NCBI GenBank assembly: GCA_030849065.1
Contig: JASAON010001392.1
Location: 1 to 20,027, forward strand
Length of the DNA stretch: 20,027 nucleotides
From: Jaenimonas drosophilae
Taxonomy: Eukaryota > Euglenozoa > Kinetoplastea > Trypanosomatida > Trypanosomatidae
Direction: 5' to 3'
The notes beneath the pieces are model-generated. The model was not told the DNA's origin. It did not search any database and was given only the letters and a program-made list of their open reading frames with translations. The translations under genes and the position numbers were made by a program. Numbering within the stretch: the stretch's first letter is position 1; every line of letters starts with the position of its first letter. Below, piece by piece: positions 1-6,831 of the stretch.

Positions 1-162
1 CACGATGCTGGCTGCCCTCTGACCGAGGAGAACCTGAAGCCCATTCTTACCTGCGATGTGTGGGAGCATGCCTACTACATTGACTACAAGAACGACCGTG
101 CTTCCTACGTGAATGCGTGGTGGAACCTGGTGAACTGGAAGCACGCCGAGTCTCAGCTTTAG
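1..162 (+). CDS. Iron superoxide dismutase, C-terminal fragment (5' end outside window)
   Basis: Frame 1 is open from the left edge to TAG at 160-162 and encodes the last 53 residues of a Fe/Mn-type superoxide dismutase, which converts superoxide to peroxide and oxygen. The fragment contains the family signature DVWEHAYY, with the third and fourth metal ligands Asp19 and His23 of the fragment, followed by the conserved [18 protein letters not shown] dimer and C-terminal helix region. The first two histidine ligands lie outside the window. Trypanosomatids use Fe-containing enzymes of this family in the cytosol, glycosome and mitochondrion. The protein ends in Ser-Gln-Leu, which resembles a type 1 peroxisomal/glycosomal targeting signal, so a glycosomal or dual-located isoform is plausible (inference). 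The family is certain; the isoform is not. Confidence 0.95.
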   Translation, partial: HDAGCPLTEENLKPILTCDVWEHAYYIDYKNDRASYVNAWWNLVNWKHAESQL

Positions 163-1010
163 GGCTGCGGCAGTGGAAGGTGTCAGATGTTTTCCACCCC
201 TTTCGACTGTGGAGAGGACCCGGAGCTGTGGGAAAGATGCCCACAGACGGCGAGTCGAAGAAAGCGCTTCATCGGCTCCATCGTTCCACCCCACTCCGTT
301 TTTGTTCTTTGCTCTCAAACATATTCCATTTCGCCGAAAAAGACACAAGTAAACCTCCAAGGACCCCAACAACGTGGCCAACGTCGGTATGTACGCCGGA
401 GGACCTTCAACAGAGGTGCGGCATATACTGTATAGGGTGGGGCTGTGACGCCAAGGAATATGACAATTTTCATGACCATGCATCCAAACACTCCCCCCCT
501 TCTCAACCTCTGTTGAGGTGCCAGCTTCCACTGTTGGCGCACTCCACGACTCCCCTCGCCTACCGACCACGCCTGCGTGTCATACTTGACGTTGGTACCA
601 CGCAAACACTGACAGACATGCCTCGTCATACGCGTCCCTGTCTGAACATGTGTGTTGGTCATTTTCTATCTTCATTTTTCCTCTTGCCATGCGGAAAGCC
701 TCTGTACGAGAGGGGGGTGGCTCGGCTCTGGAGAGTGCAGCCAGAGACCCAGTTCCTACCTCTGGAGGACTGACTGAATGAGGATCTCCTCACACGATGC
801 CACGTCTTCTTGCCCCCCTCTTTTCTATGTTTGTTACTGTTTTCCTCTTATTGTGCGTAGAGGTAGGACTGAACACTTGTACTTCACCCTATTTTCAGCT
901 CCTCCACTGCCTAGGTACGAGAGAGAGGGAGCTCCTTCAGTTCTCGCTCACTTCCACACTGCCGGAGACTACCTGCGTTGAGGATCATTGCCACGCGGAG
1001 ATCTGATCAA

Positions 1011-1031
1011 ACACACACACACACACACACA
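1011..1031. repeat. (CA)n microsatellite
   Basis: About ten uninterrupted CA units directly upstream of the kinase trans-splice region. Such dinucleotide runs recur in the spacers of this window and are probably length-variable between strains. Confidence 0.9.
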
Positions 1032-1065
1032 GAAAAGGAAAATATACCAAAAACTCCATCCACTA

Positions 1066-1094
1066 ACTCTATCTTGCTACTGCTGCTGTACCAG
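1066..1094 (+). promoter_or_regulatory. Predicted trans-splice acceptor for the NEK-type kinase
   Basis: A pyrimidine-rich stretch ends in CCAG (AG at 1093-1094), 37 bases ahead of the start codon. No ATG lies between this AG and the ATG at 1132, which supports both the site and the start. The tract is weaker than those of later genes, and an AG at 1130-1131 abuts the ATG. Confidence 0.5.
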
Positions 1095-1131
1095 CATATC
1101 CTGTGCGAACGTTTTGTTTTATTGAGTCAAG

Positions 1132-2763
1132 ATGGGAAACGGCGTATCACGTGATCCGGCGGGGAAGAGCACGAGCCACAAGCACTCACAATCGCAAAAG
1201 ACCACCAAAAGCAAGGACGAAGATGCTCCCATGCCGATTGATACACGATCAGCCACTAACAAGGATGCCAACACGCAGTACGCCACAGTATCAGAGCTCT
1301 TTGGAGATGAAAAGAGTACAGCCAAGTACATCAAGCGCCATGTGATTGGCAAGGGTGCCTTTGGTGAGGCGTACCTTGTGGAGCGCAACCCCAAGTACGT
1401 CGCGGCCAATCACCGCGCCGTGGAGGTTCAGGTCCAGAGCAATCCCCTCGCCCACCCCACCCAGCCCCGTGGGAAGTACGTGGCCAAGGTGATGGACCTT
1501 CGTGGTCTTCCCCCACAAGATCGCCAGTACGCCCAGACAGAGATCATGTGCTTGGCCCACAGCTCCCATTTTGCCGTGGTGCGCTACTACGAACACTACA
1601 TTCTGGATAAGGATGATGAGACCTTGGCCATCGTCACGGAGTACGCCGACAGCGGAGATCTTCACCGCAACCTCTCCAAGACCCGCCTACGCCTCCACGA
1701 GCGTGAGGCAGGAACCCTCTTTGTGCAGATTGTCTTGGCTCTCCACCACGTCCACAGCCGTCGGATGATGCATCGAGACCTGAAGAGCGCCAACCTCTTC
1801 CTCACCTCGAAGGGCTTCGTCAAGCTGGGAGATTTTGGCTTCTCGCAAAAGTATGAAAACACGGTGAGCGGGGAGAATGTGGCGGGAACCTTCCTCGGCA
1901 CCCCTTACTACCTCTCGCCCGAGATGTGGAACGGCACGCGCTACGGCAAAAAGTCAGACGTCTGGGCTGCTGGCGTGGTGCTCTATGAGCTCCTCATGGA
2001 TGGCATGCGGCCCTTTGACGCCGCCACCTTCCCCGAGCTCCGCCAGTGCGTGTGCAATAGCAAGCTGGTCCTCCCCGCTCGTCCACCTGATACCTCGGTG
2101 GAGCGGCCTGAGTTCTCGCCCGAAATGCGTGAGCTCGTCTTTTACGTGCTGCAGAAGGACCCCCAAAAGCGCCCCAGCACGGGTGAGATCCTGCATACCC
2201 CTATTATGCAGCACTACCTCGCCATCTTTGAGAAGCATGTGAATACTCAAATCGCGGAGGATGTTGCCAAGATCAAGGCAAACCCTCAAGTGGACCGCAA
2301 CACGCTGAATATCCCCGGTGAGGAGGAGAGGGCCCTCGTCCTGCGCGGCATCAAGGAGGCGCATGAGGTGGTGGCCAAGGAGGTGCAGCGTGAGATCTCC
2401 GAAAGCAGCTCTCCACGGTACGAGGGTGTGGTTTTCAAGGACAACCGTAACGGCATCTGGAAGGAGCGCTACCTCTCCTTGGCTGACCAGATGCTGACCA
2501 TCTCACTCTCCAAGGGGAAGGAGGCGGTCGGGGGTGGCGAGCGCAGCAAAAAGGTTCCACTGAGCTACATCAAGTCCGTCACCCCATGTGAGGCGGAGGA
2601 TGCACATGTTCGCAACCAGGGCACCACATCCACGGAATATAAGCCACCCTATGCATTTGCTATTGCAATGACCAGCACCAACTCCATTGTGTTTGGCGTG
2701 GCCAATGAGAAGGAGCTTGATAAGTGGCTCAGCACACTCATGGAGGCACTCCAGATGAACTAA
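1132..2763 (+). CDS. NRK: NEK-related Ser/Thr kinase with C-terminal PH domain (NRK family)
   Basis: The gene encodes 543 aa. The kinase domain spans about residues 69-362: glycine loop GKGAFG at 73-78, ATP-anchoring Lys119 in YVAKV, candidate helix-C Glu137, catalytic loop HRDLKSAN at 214-221, DFG at 234-236 and activation-segment end GTPYYLSPE at 256-264. All key catalytic residues are present, so it should be active. A PH domain follows at about 429-541 (YEGVVFKD, WKERYLSL, final Trp532). NEK kinase plus PH is the layout of trypanosomatid NrkA/NrkB, linked to growth and differentiation. The N-terminus MGNGVS fits the N-myristoylation pattern (Gly2, Ser6), so membrane attachment is predicted. 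About 32 residues (84-115) are inserted between the glycine loop and Lys119. Residues 7-60 are polar and probably disordered. The first in-frame ATG after the acceptor was chosen. Confidence 0.93.
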   Translation: MGNGVSRDPAGKSTSHKHSQSQKTTKSKDEDAPMPIDTRSATNKDANTQYATVSELFGDEKSTAKYIKRHVIGKGAFGEAYLVERNPKYVAANHRAVEVQVQSNPLAHPTQPRGKYVAKVMDLRGLPPQDRQYAQTEIMCLAHSSHFAVVRYYEHYILDKDDETLAIVTEYADSGDLHRNLSKTRLRLHEREAGTLFVQIVLALHHVHSRRMMHRDLKSANLFLTSKGFVKLGDFGFSQKYENTVSGENVAGTFLGTPYYLSPEMWNGTRYGKKSDVWAAGVVLYELLMDGMRPFDAATFPELRQCVCNSKLVLPARPPDTSVERPEFSPEMRELVFYVLQKDPQKRPSTGEILHTPIMQHYLAIFEKHVNTQIAEDVAKIKANPQVDRNTLNIPGEEERALVLRGIKEAHEVVAKEVQREISESSSPRYEGVVFKDNRNGIWKERYLSLADQMLTISLSKGKEAVGGGERSKKVPLSYIKSVTPCEAEDAHVRNQGTTSTEYKPPYAFAIAMTSTNSIVFGVANEKELDKWLSTLMEALQMN

Positions 2764-3072
2764 GAAAGAGATTTAGCACACACAGACATGCATGGTATGC
2801 TGGTAGTAGGGCCAATGGCCTACTTACTCACCTTCATCATCTCCATGCTGCAGGAGGCGTTGTTGGGCTCTCTCTGGGCGAGCTCCGCGGCCATGCTTAG
2901 TTTTTTTTTTGTCTGTACCACATCCATGGGATCATATTTGCACTTCCTTGTAGTTTGTACGTACATATGCCCTTTCGTGAGAGTGAGGGGGGGGGGTACA
3001 AGTTATGAATCTGCTCGCCACCCTTCTTCTGCTGTATGCCTACTCTCCACTGCCGGAGATACAAGACGCACT

Positions 3073-3097
3073 GGGAAGGGGAGGGGAGGGAGGGGGG
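3073..3097 (+). other. Potential RNA G-quadruplex in kinase 3' UTR
   Basis: Five G-runs of 3, 4, 4, 3 and 6 bases, separated by one or two A residues, lie on the sense strand about 310 bases after the kinase stop. They satisfy the usual four-tract, short-loop pattern for a G-quadruplex and would be present in the mRNA. Function is unknown. Confidence 0.55.
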
Positions 3098-3235
3098 TGA
3101 ACGTTGTGTTTGTGTGGGTGTTCTGTTCTTTCATCACGATCGGGCCATCCCATTATGAGACCACATCAAACAATTATGTACGTATATTGGATGAATGAGA
3201 GATACCATGTGTGGGGAGCTCTCTAACTCCTGCAC

Positions 3236-3262
3236 CCACACACGCACACACACACACACACA
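3236..3262. repeat. (CA)n microsatellite, slightly interrupted
   Basis: About thirteen CA units with one CG interruption, inside the long spacer. A second CA run lies at about 3555-3572. Confidence 0.85.
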
Positions 3263-3749
3263 TCGGGATTAGCACTCTAGTAGCTGTGGGTGCCCCAACT
3301 ACGCGCTTTCAGTTATACCGACGAAACACACATCATTCACACATCAACAGGATGAAGAGGGGTGGAATTCTTCACGGAGCAGCATCCAAAATGCCACACC
3401 TTCCCAGCAGAATCTATTGGGGGGTGAGAGCTTGGCGTTCTCCACTTTTTCCTGCAGCATTCATGTTTCCTTCGAGAAAGCTTCTGCCTGCCTCTGCGTA
3501 TCAGTGGAGCCCGTCGCTGTGGCAGTGGCTTCTCTCTCCCTCCTCCCCCTTCCACATACACACACACACACAATCAATGAACGTCGGAAGTACAATACAC
3601 ACGAACTGGCACGAGTACAACACAAAGAACACAGCAACTGTGAGTGTTTTCTTCTTCCCAGACACTCCATTCTTGTTTTCTGTCTTGTTTGATCTCGTTG
3701 AGTCTTCGTTGTACTTTCCATTGTTCTGCGGGCTTTTCTGCCTCATCTC

Positions 3750-3771
3750 TTGTTTGTTTGTTTGTTTGTTT
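3750..3771. repeat. (TTTG)n repeat
   Basis: About five tandem TTTG units inside a pyrimidine-rich stretch (roughly 3655-3810) of the long spacer. Confidence 0.85.
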
Positions 3772-5146
3772 TTCTTCTTGTGTTGTGTTGTGTTCTTGTG
3801 TATGTCCTCCCCCGCTGTTGTTGTTTGCCCCTGACACTTCGAAGTTGGTTTGTGTGTGAATGACGAACACTCCCAACCACCTCACCGCCTCTACCATCTG
3901 CGTTGAGCTTGGTTTTTTTTTGTCTTTGCCCCCCTCCATCTTGTGTGTGCTCCCTCCAAAGCACACATTGTGTGTGGCTCGAGATCGGTGAGAGCGGCAT
4001 TGCTTCTTCCTTTGTTCGCGCACACATTCATCGTACACCTGCAGGAGGTTGGGAAGAAGAGAGAGAGGATACCACAAAACGCAACCACAACACAGACTCT
4101 TTTTTTTTTTTTGCGTTTTGTTGGTCTTGAGAGAAGCAGCACACAACAACATAAACTCACTCACACACACCACAACAACCAACTTCCCAGCACGATCTGA
4201 TGGCGATCATGATGCACTAATGCTTATCGCGTGCGTCTGTGCGCCACTCAGTCTGCCGCACGGTTTTTTTTCTCTGCCATGTTTTTTTTTTCTTCGTGTT
4301 CTGTGGTGGGCCCGTGAGGGGATGGTGAGGTGTGTGTGGAGGTTCAGGGGCAAACATCAAGTGGGGGTGAGCGGATATATGTGATGAGAAGGTGGTACCG
4401 CGATGTACCTCGTTGTGCAAGTAGATCTCTCTTCCTTGTGCTTTGTGTTTTCATCTCATGTGTGGAGGAGGGGGGTAGCAGCTCCATCTTTCGTGCGTCG
4501 TTATGCCTCTTTTGTTAGTTTGATCTGAATGTGCGTAGATGATGTGGGGGGAGCAGTGATGTGAAATGATGGAAGACCGCGATGCAACGCGATTGGATAT
4601 GGCGGAGGTGAGCGAATGAGCTCATCAACCAACATTTGTTGGTGGCTCTTGTTCTTGTGTGTGTTGAGGGTGCAGAGAAGAAGAGGATGCTCCTCAACAA
4701 GGGAATGCACTCCACTGCCATGGTTGCTCATCGCACGCCTCCATCGACCGTTTTCGCTGATCTTTGGTGGTGCTCCGCACTCGTGTGTTTTCTATCCGCC
4801 CTCACTCGCTATCTTATTGTTGAAGTGTGTGTTTTTTCTTCTTCTCATGCTTGGCTACGGACGAGGTGAGTGTATGTGTAGGCGCACGTGAGCTTGCTGA
4901 AGCAGTGTTGCCACACACACACGCACACACAACACTACGCAGATACACTTTGGTTGGGGGAGATTTTGTATGGTGGCCTATGCTATCCGAGAGACGACGG
5001 GATACATATGTTTTTTTTTCTTCATGATGCTATGCTTAGTGTGATAGGAACAACCACTCACCAACTCGTAAACAACTTCCTGAGCTAGCGTTGTCATTGC
5101 TGGCTGTAGGGGTGGCTTGGCGTCCAATACAACACACATGAGTGCG

Positions 5147-5169
5147 TGTTGTTGTTGCTGTTGTTGTTA
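5147..5169. repeat. (GTT/TTG)n repeat upstream of the SMN acceptor
   Basis: Seven to eight near-perfect GTT units with one GCT interruption, shortly before the pyrimidine tract of the SMN-like gene. Similar TTG runs precede acceptors of several other genes here. Confidence 0.8.
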
Positions 5170-5190
5170 TTGTGTGGCATGCTGCACGTT

Positions 5191-5222
5191 GCCATCTCCT
5201 CTTCTCTTGCTTCTCTTGTCAG
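5191..5222 (+). promoter_or_regulatory. Predicted trans-splice acceptor for the SMN-like gene
   Basis: A tract of about 30 bases, nearly all C and T, ends in TTGTCAG with AG at 5221-5222. This is one of the clearest acceptors in the window. The following 127 bases contain no ATG until the chosen start at 5350. Confidence 0.8.
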
Positions 5223-5349
5223 GATACTCTGTGCCTCTGGCGCCTGGCTATCCACATCTTAGCTCATCTCCACATTCATCAAGAAGAGTGCCACCTACTC
5301 TTCATCATCTTACTGTGTTATTTGTTGTTTGTTGTTGTTGCTGCTGGAA

Positions 5350-5697
5350 ATGCCTAGGACAACGTACACCAAGGGTGATGCCTCCCTGTGGGATGATTCG
5401 GAGCTCACGAAGTTGTGGGATGCGCTCATCCACGAGACAAGCCCCTCAGCCAGCCCACCCCGAGAGGAGTCGGTGGAGCCCCCCACAGGCACAAGCTCCG
5501 AACACGCAAGCAGCAACCACGCAGAGGAGAGCCCATCAACACGGAAACGTGGCCGAGCGCACGATGCAGGAAGTGATGAGTGCCGCAGCAATGCCAGTAC
5601 AACGCCGTGGGCAGGTCTTCCGGCTGATGTGCGGGATCTCGCCAAGTCCTTCTTCAAGGCCGGCTTTGAGGCTGGTAAGTACGCCGCTCGTCGTTAG
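5350..5697 (+). CDS. SMN: Minimal survival-motor-neuron (SMN)-like protein
   Basis: The 115-aa product has the two end motifs of SMN, the chaperone that helps load Sm proteins onto spliceosomal snRNAs. Near the N-terminus, DASLWDDSELTKLWDAL (residues 10-26) resembles the SMN helix that binds Gemin2, typically with a WDD core followed by a leucine/alanine helix. The C-terminus, AKSFFKAGFEAGKYAARR (98-115), resembles the YG-box oligomerisation helix with its spaced aromatic and Gly residues. The middle (about 30-90) is Ser/Pro/Glu-rich, probably disordered, and too short for a Tudor domain. Short SMN proteins of this kind are known in trypanosomatids, where they act on the Sm core. The start is the first ATG after the acceptor. 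The first YG-box aromatics are Phe-Phe instead of Trp-Tyr. The assignment rests on motif recognition. Confidence 0.75.
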   Translation: MPRTTYTKGDASLWDDSELTKLWDALIHETSPSASPPREESVEPPTGTSSEHASSNHAEESPSTRKRGRAHDAGSDECRSNASTTPWAGLPADVRDLAKSFFKAGFEAGKYAARR

Positions 5698-5894
5698 AGC
5701 GTAGCGTAGTGAGCAATCATGAAGTGTGGAGTTGATGAGCGGTGTGCCACTAACTCCCTCCCCCTCTGGCCGATGATGCGCTGATCTACACACGAATAAG
5801 AGTGGGAACGCACATACATCCGCTATATCTTCATCGATCTCATACATCTGAAAAAAACATGCATGTTGCTGATGCGCAACAAACAGCTTCAGCT

Positions 5895-5932
5895 TCTCTC
5901 TCCACCTCCTTCTTCCCCTATTCTCTTGGCAG
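5895..5932 (+). promoter_or_regulatory. Predicted trans-splice acceptor for the small basic protein
   Basis: A long C/T-rich tract ends in TTGGCAG (AG at 5931-5932). The 124 bases between it and the ATG at 6057 contain no ATG. An alternative AG lies at 6045-6046. Confidence 0.75.
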
Positions 5933-5975
5933 CTCTTGACGAGTTGGGCTATCCACCTAGGACCCCCCCCCACTG

Positions 5976-6000
5976 GTGTGTGTGTGTGTGTGTGTGTGTG
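5976..6000. repeat. (TG)n microsatellite in a predicted 5' UTR
   Basis: Twelve uninterrupted TG units following a nine-base C-run. If the acceptor at 5932 is used, this repeat is inside the mature leader of the basic protein and its length could alter translation. Confidence 0.9.
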
Positions 6001-6056
6001 GAGATCATCATCGTGAGCTCACCAACTTGCAAGAAACACTCTCTAGATTCATCAAG

Positions 6057-6557
6057 ATGAAGGGCAACCGACTCGTGAAGGGGGGTGACCCGATGAAGAC
6101 GCGCTCACAAAAGCGCCGTGATAAGAAGCTGAAGCTCAACAAGAGTAAGCGTGTGGTACGCCTCAAGAAGCGCCTCGGACGTATCAACGCCCTCAAGTCA
6201 GCGAAGCAGGTGGACGTGCACTCCACCGCCATCATGGAATCCTACGCGTTGCGGCGCCGCCAGGAGCGGAAGGAGGAGAAGGAGCGGGAGGGGCGTGAGG
6301 CTGAGGCTGAAGGAGAAGGCTCGCCCTCACCCAAGAACACCGCCAACAAAAACAACAACCGCGACTCTGGAAAGAGGGCTGCTGCGTCTTCTGGCCGCGG
6401 TGATGGCGATCGTGCGGTGCATCGCCCTCCCAGCCGTGCTGCTGCTCCACGTGGTGCTGAAGCATCATCGGGCAAGTCCAAGCCCGCGGCTGGAGCACAA
6501 ACGGCGAAGTCGGAGCCCAAACGCTCCACCAAGGTTATCACGCGCTCACTCTACTAA
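6057..6557 (+). CDS. Small, very basic protein, predicted nucleolar (unrecognised family)
   Basis: I do not recognise this 166-aa protein. Residues 1-50 are strongly basic with clusters such as KRRDKKLKLNKSKR and RLKKRLGR, resembling nuclear/nucleolar localisation and RNA-binding tails. Residues 65-88 form a charged Arg/Glu helix (RRRQERKEEKEREGREAEAE). The rest is a low-complexity Ser/Ala/Lys/Asn tail, probably disordered, ending in TRSLY. The N-terminal 65 residues look ordered and are likely the conserved part. A ribosome-biogenesis or chromatin-associated role is a guess from composition only. The ATG at 6057 is the first after the predicted acceptor. The open frame continues upstream only through the TG repeat (Cys-Val repeats), so that extension is rejected. 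The gene ends in TAA. Confidence 0.8.
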   Translation: MKGNRLVKGGDPMKTRSQKRRDKKLKLNKSKRVVRLKKRLGRINALKSAKQVDVHSTAIMESYALRRRQERKEEKEREGREAEAEGEGSPSPKNTANKNNNRDSGKRAAASSGRGDGDRAVHRPPSRAAAPRGAEASSGKSKPAAGAQTAKSEPKRSTKVITRSLY

Positions 6558-6569
6558 TATCTGCTGAGC

Positions 6570-6585
6570 TGTGTGTGTGTGTGTG
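6570..6585. repeat. (GT)n microsatellite in 3' UTR
   Basis: About eight TG units just after the stop codon of the basic protein. Confidence 0.8.
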
Positions 6586-6632
6586 CGTGCGTCTTGATAA
6601 TGAAGAAACAACACACTCGAGTAAACCATCAT

Positions 6633-6662
<30 letters not shown>
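6633..6662. repeat. (CAA)n trinucleotide repeat
   Basis: About ten perfect CAA units, in the spacer ahead of the 596-aa gene. The related TTG motif is used before other acceptors, but here the run is on the C/A side. Confidence 0.9.
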
Positions 6663-6663
<1 letters not shown>

Positions 6664-6723
6664 TCATCATCATGTGGAGTCCTTCATGCATAAAGAACGC
6701 ACACTGATACACATTCATTGATG

Positions 6724-6779
6724 CCCCCCTCTTCATTCACCTTCCCTTGTATGGATGCAAAAGGTACTCACGTGTGTAG
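6724..6779 (+). promoter_or_regulatory. Predicted trans-splice acceptor for the JmjC-like gene
   Basis: A C/T-rich stretch (6724-6749) is followed by AG at 6762-6763 and at 6778-6779. Using either removes the in-frame ATGs at 6718, 6721 and 6751 from the mRNA and leaves 6832 as the first ATG, which is why the shorter protein is preferred. Confidence 0.5.
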
Positions 6780-6831
6780 GACTGTGATTGGCACCACACA
6801 AGGCAGCACACATACAGCCATCACATACATC

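Larger units (their letters stand above)
163..1131. other. Spacer: SOD 3' UTR and kinase 5' UTR
   Basis: This 969-base spacer has no credible gene. Open frames within it, including a 218-codon one that begins out of frame inside the SOD gene, lack the codon preference of the neighbouring genes and any recognisable domain. Pyrimidine-rich stretches lie near 660-690, 805-860 and 885-935, each followed by AG dinucleotides, so processing sites other than the proximal one at 1093-1094 are possible. A CA repeat lies at 1011-1031. Polyadenylation of SOD mRNA is expected upstream of the kinase acceptor, because trypanosomatids couple the two events. Confidence 0.6.
2764..5349. other. 2.6-kb non-coding spacer (kinase 3' UTR to SMN 5' UTR)
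   Basis: This is by far the longest gene-free stretch of the window. It is rich in CA and TG repeats, T-runs, a TTTG repeat at 3750-3771 and G-runs at about 2989-2997 and 3073-3097. Open frames of up to about 207 codons exist on both strands, but their translations are low-complexity (runs of Thr-His, Cys-Val, Ser-Phe) and match no domain. A good acceptor-like sequence, TTTTCTTCTTCCCAG, ends at 3661, but the first ATG after it (3800) opens only about ten codons. A 7-bp inverted repeat with a 2-base loop lies at 4628-4643. I saw no tRNA box pattern and no convincing C/D snoRNA. It probably holds long UTRs and possibly a non-coding transcript. Confidence 0.6.
5698..6056. other. Spacer between SMN-like and basic-protein genes
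   Basis: No gene seen. The left part is the SMN 3' UTR; the right part holds a strong trans-splice acceptor (5931-5932) and an ATG-free 124-base leader containing a C-run and a TG repeat. Confidence 0.7.

Noticed and set aside
117..773. 218-codon open frame overlapping the SOD 3' end
   Set aside because: It begins inside the SOD gene in another frame, and its translation is a mix of His, Pro, Arg and Cys without domains or the codon preference of the real genes. It is best read as chance in a 3' UTR.
797..1006. 69-codon frame with a hydrophobic N-terminus
   Set aside because: The hydrophobicity is produced by a pyrimidine tract; it has no acceptor of its own and no similarity I recognise.
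956..3062. Shared 12-mer CACTGCCGGAGA in two 3' UTRs (about 958 and 3049)
   Set aside because: Several 12-base matches are expected by chance in a 20-kb window, and the flanks do not match.
2788..3198. 136-codon open frame after the kinase stop
   Set aside because: It starts 25 bases after the kinase stop with no splice signal between, and its apparent hydrophobic part comes from T-runs. No domain was recognised.
3211..3834. 207-codon open frame in the long spacer
   Set aside because: It runs through CA and TTTG repeats, giving Thr-His and Cys-Leu-Phe runs. The acceptor-like site at 3661 lies inside it, not before it.
3574..4182. 202-codon open frame on the minus strand
   Set aside because: It is antisense to the transcription direction, of low complexity, and rich in Lys/Gln/Thr from repeat sequence.
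4550..4625. GATGATG-type boxes suggesting a C/D snoRNA
   Set aside because: No D box at proper distance and no terminal stem was found; such short boxes are common in this sequence.
5675..5680. GTAAGT, a perfect cis-splice donor, near the end of the SMN-like gene
   Set aside because: It encodes part of the conserved YG-type box in frame, the frame ends normally 17 bases later, and cis-introns are extremely rare in trypanosomatids.
6718..6831. 38-residue N-terminal extension of the JmjC-like protein
   Set aside because: The in-frame ATGs lie upstream of or within the predicted acceptor, and the extension looks like spacer sequence. It could be reinstated if spliced-leader data place the acceptor before 6718.
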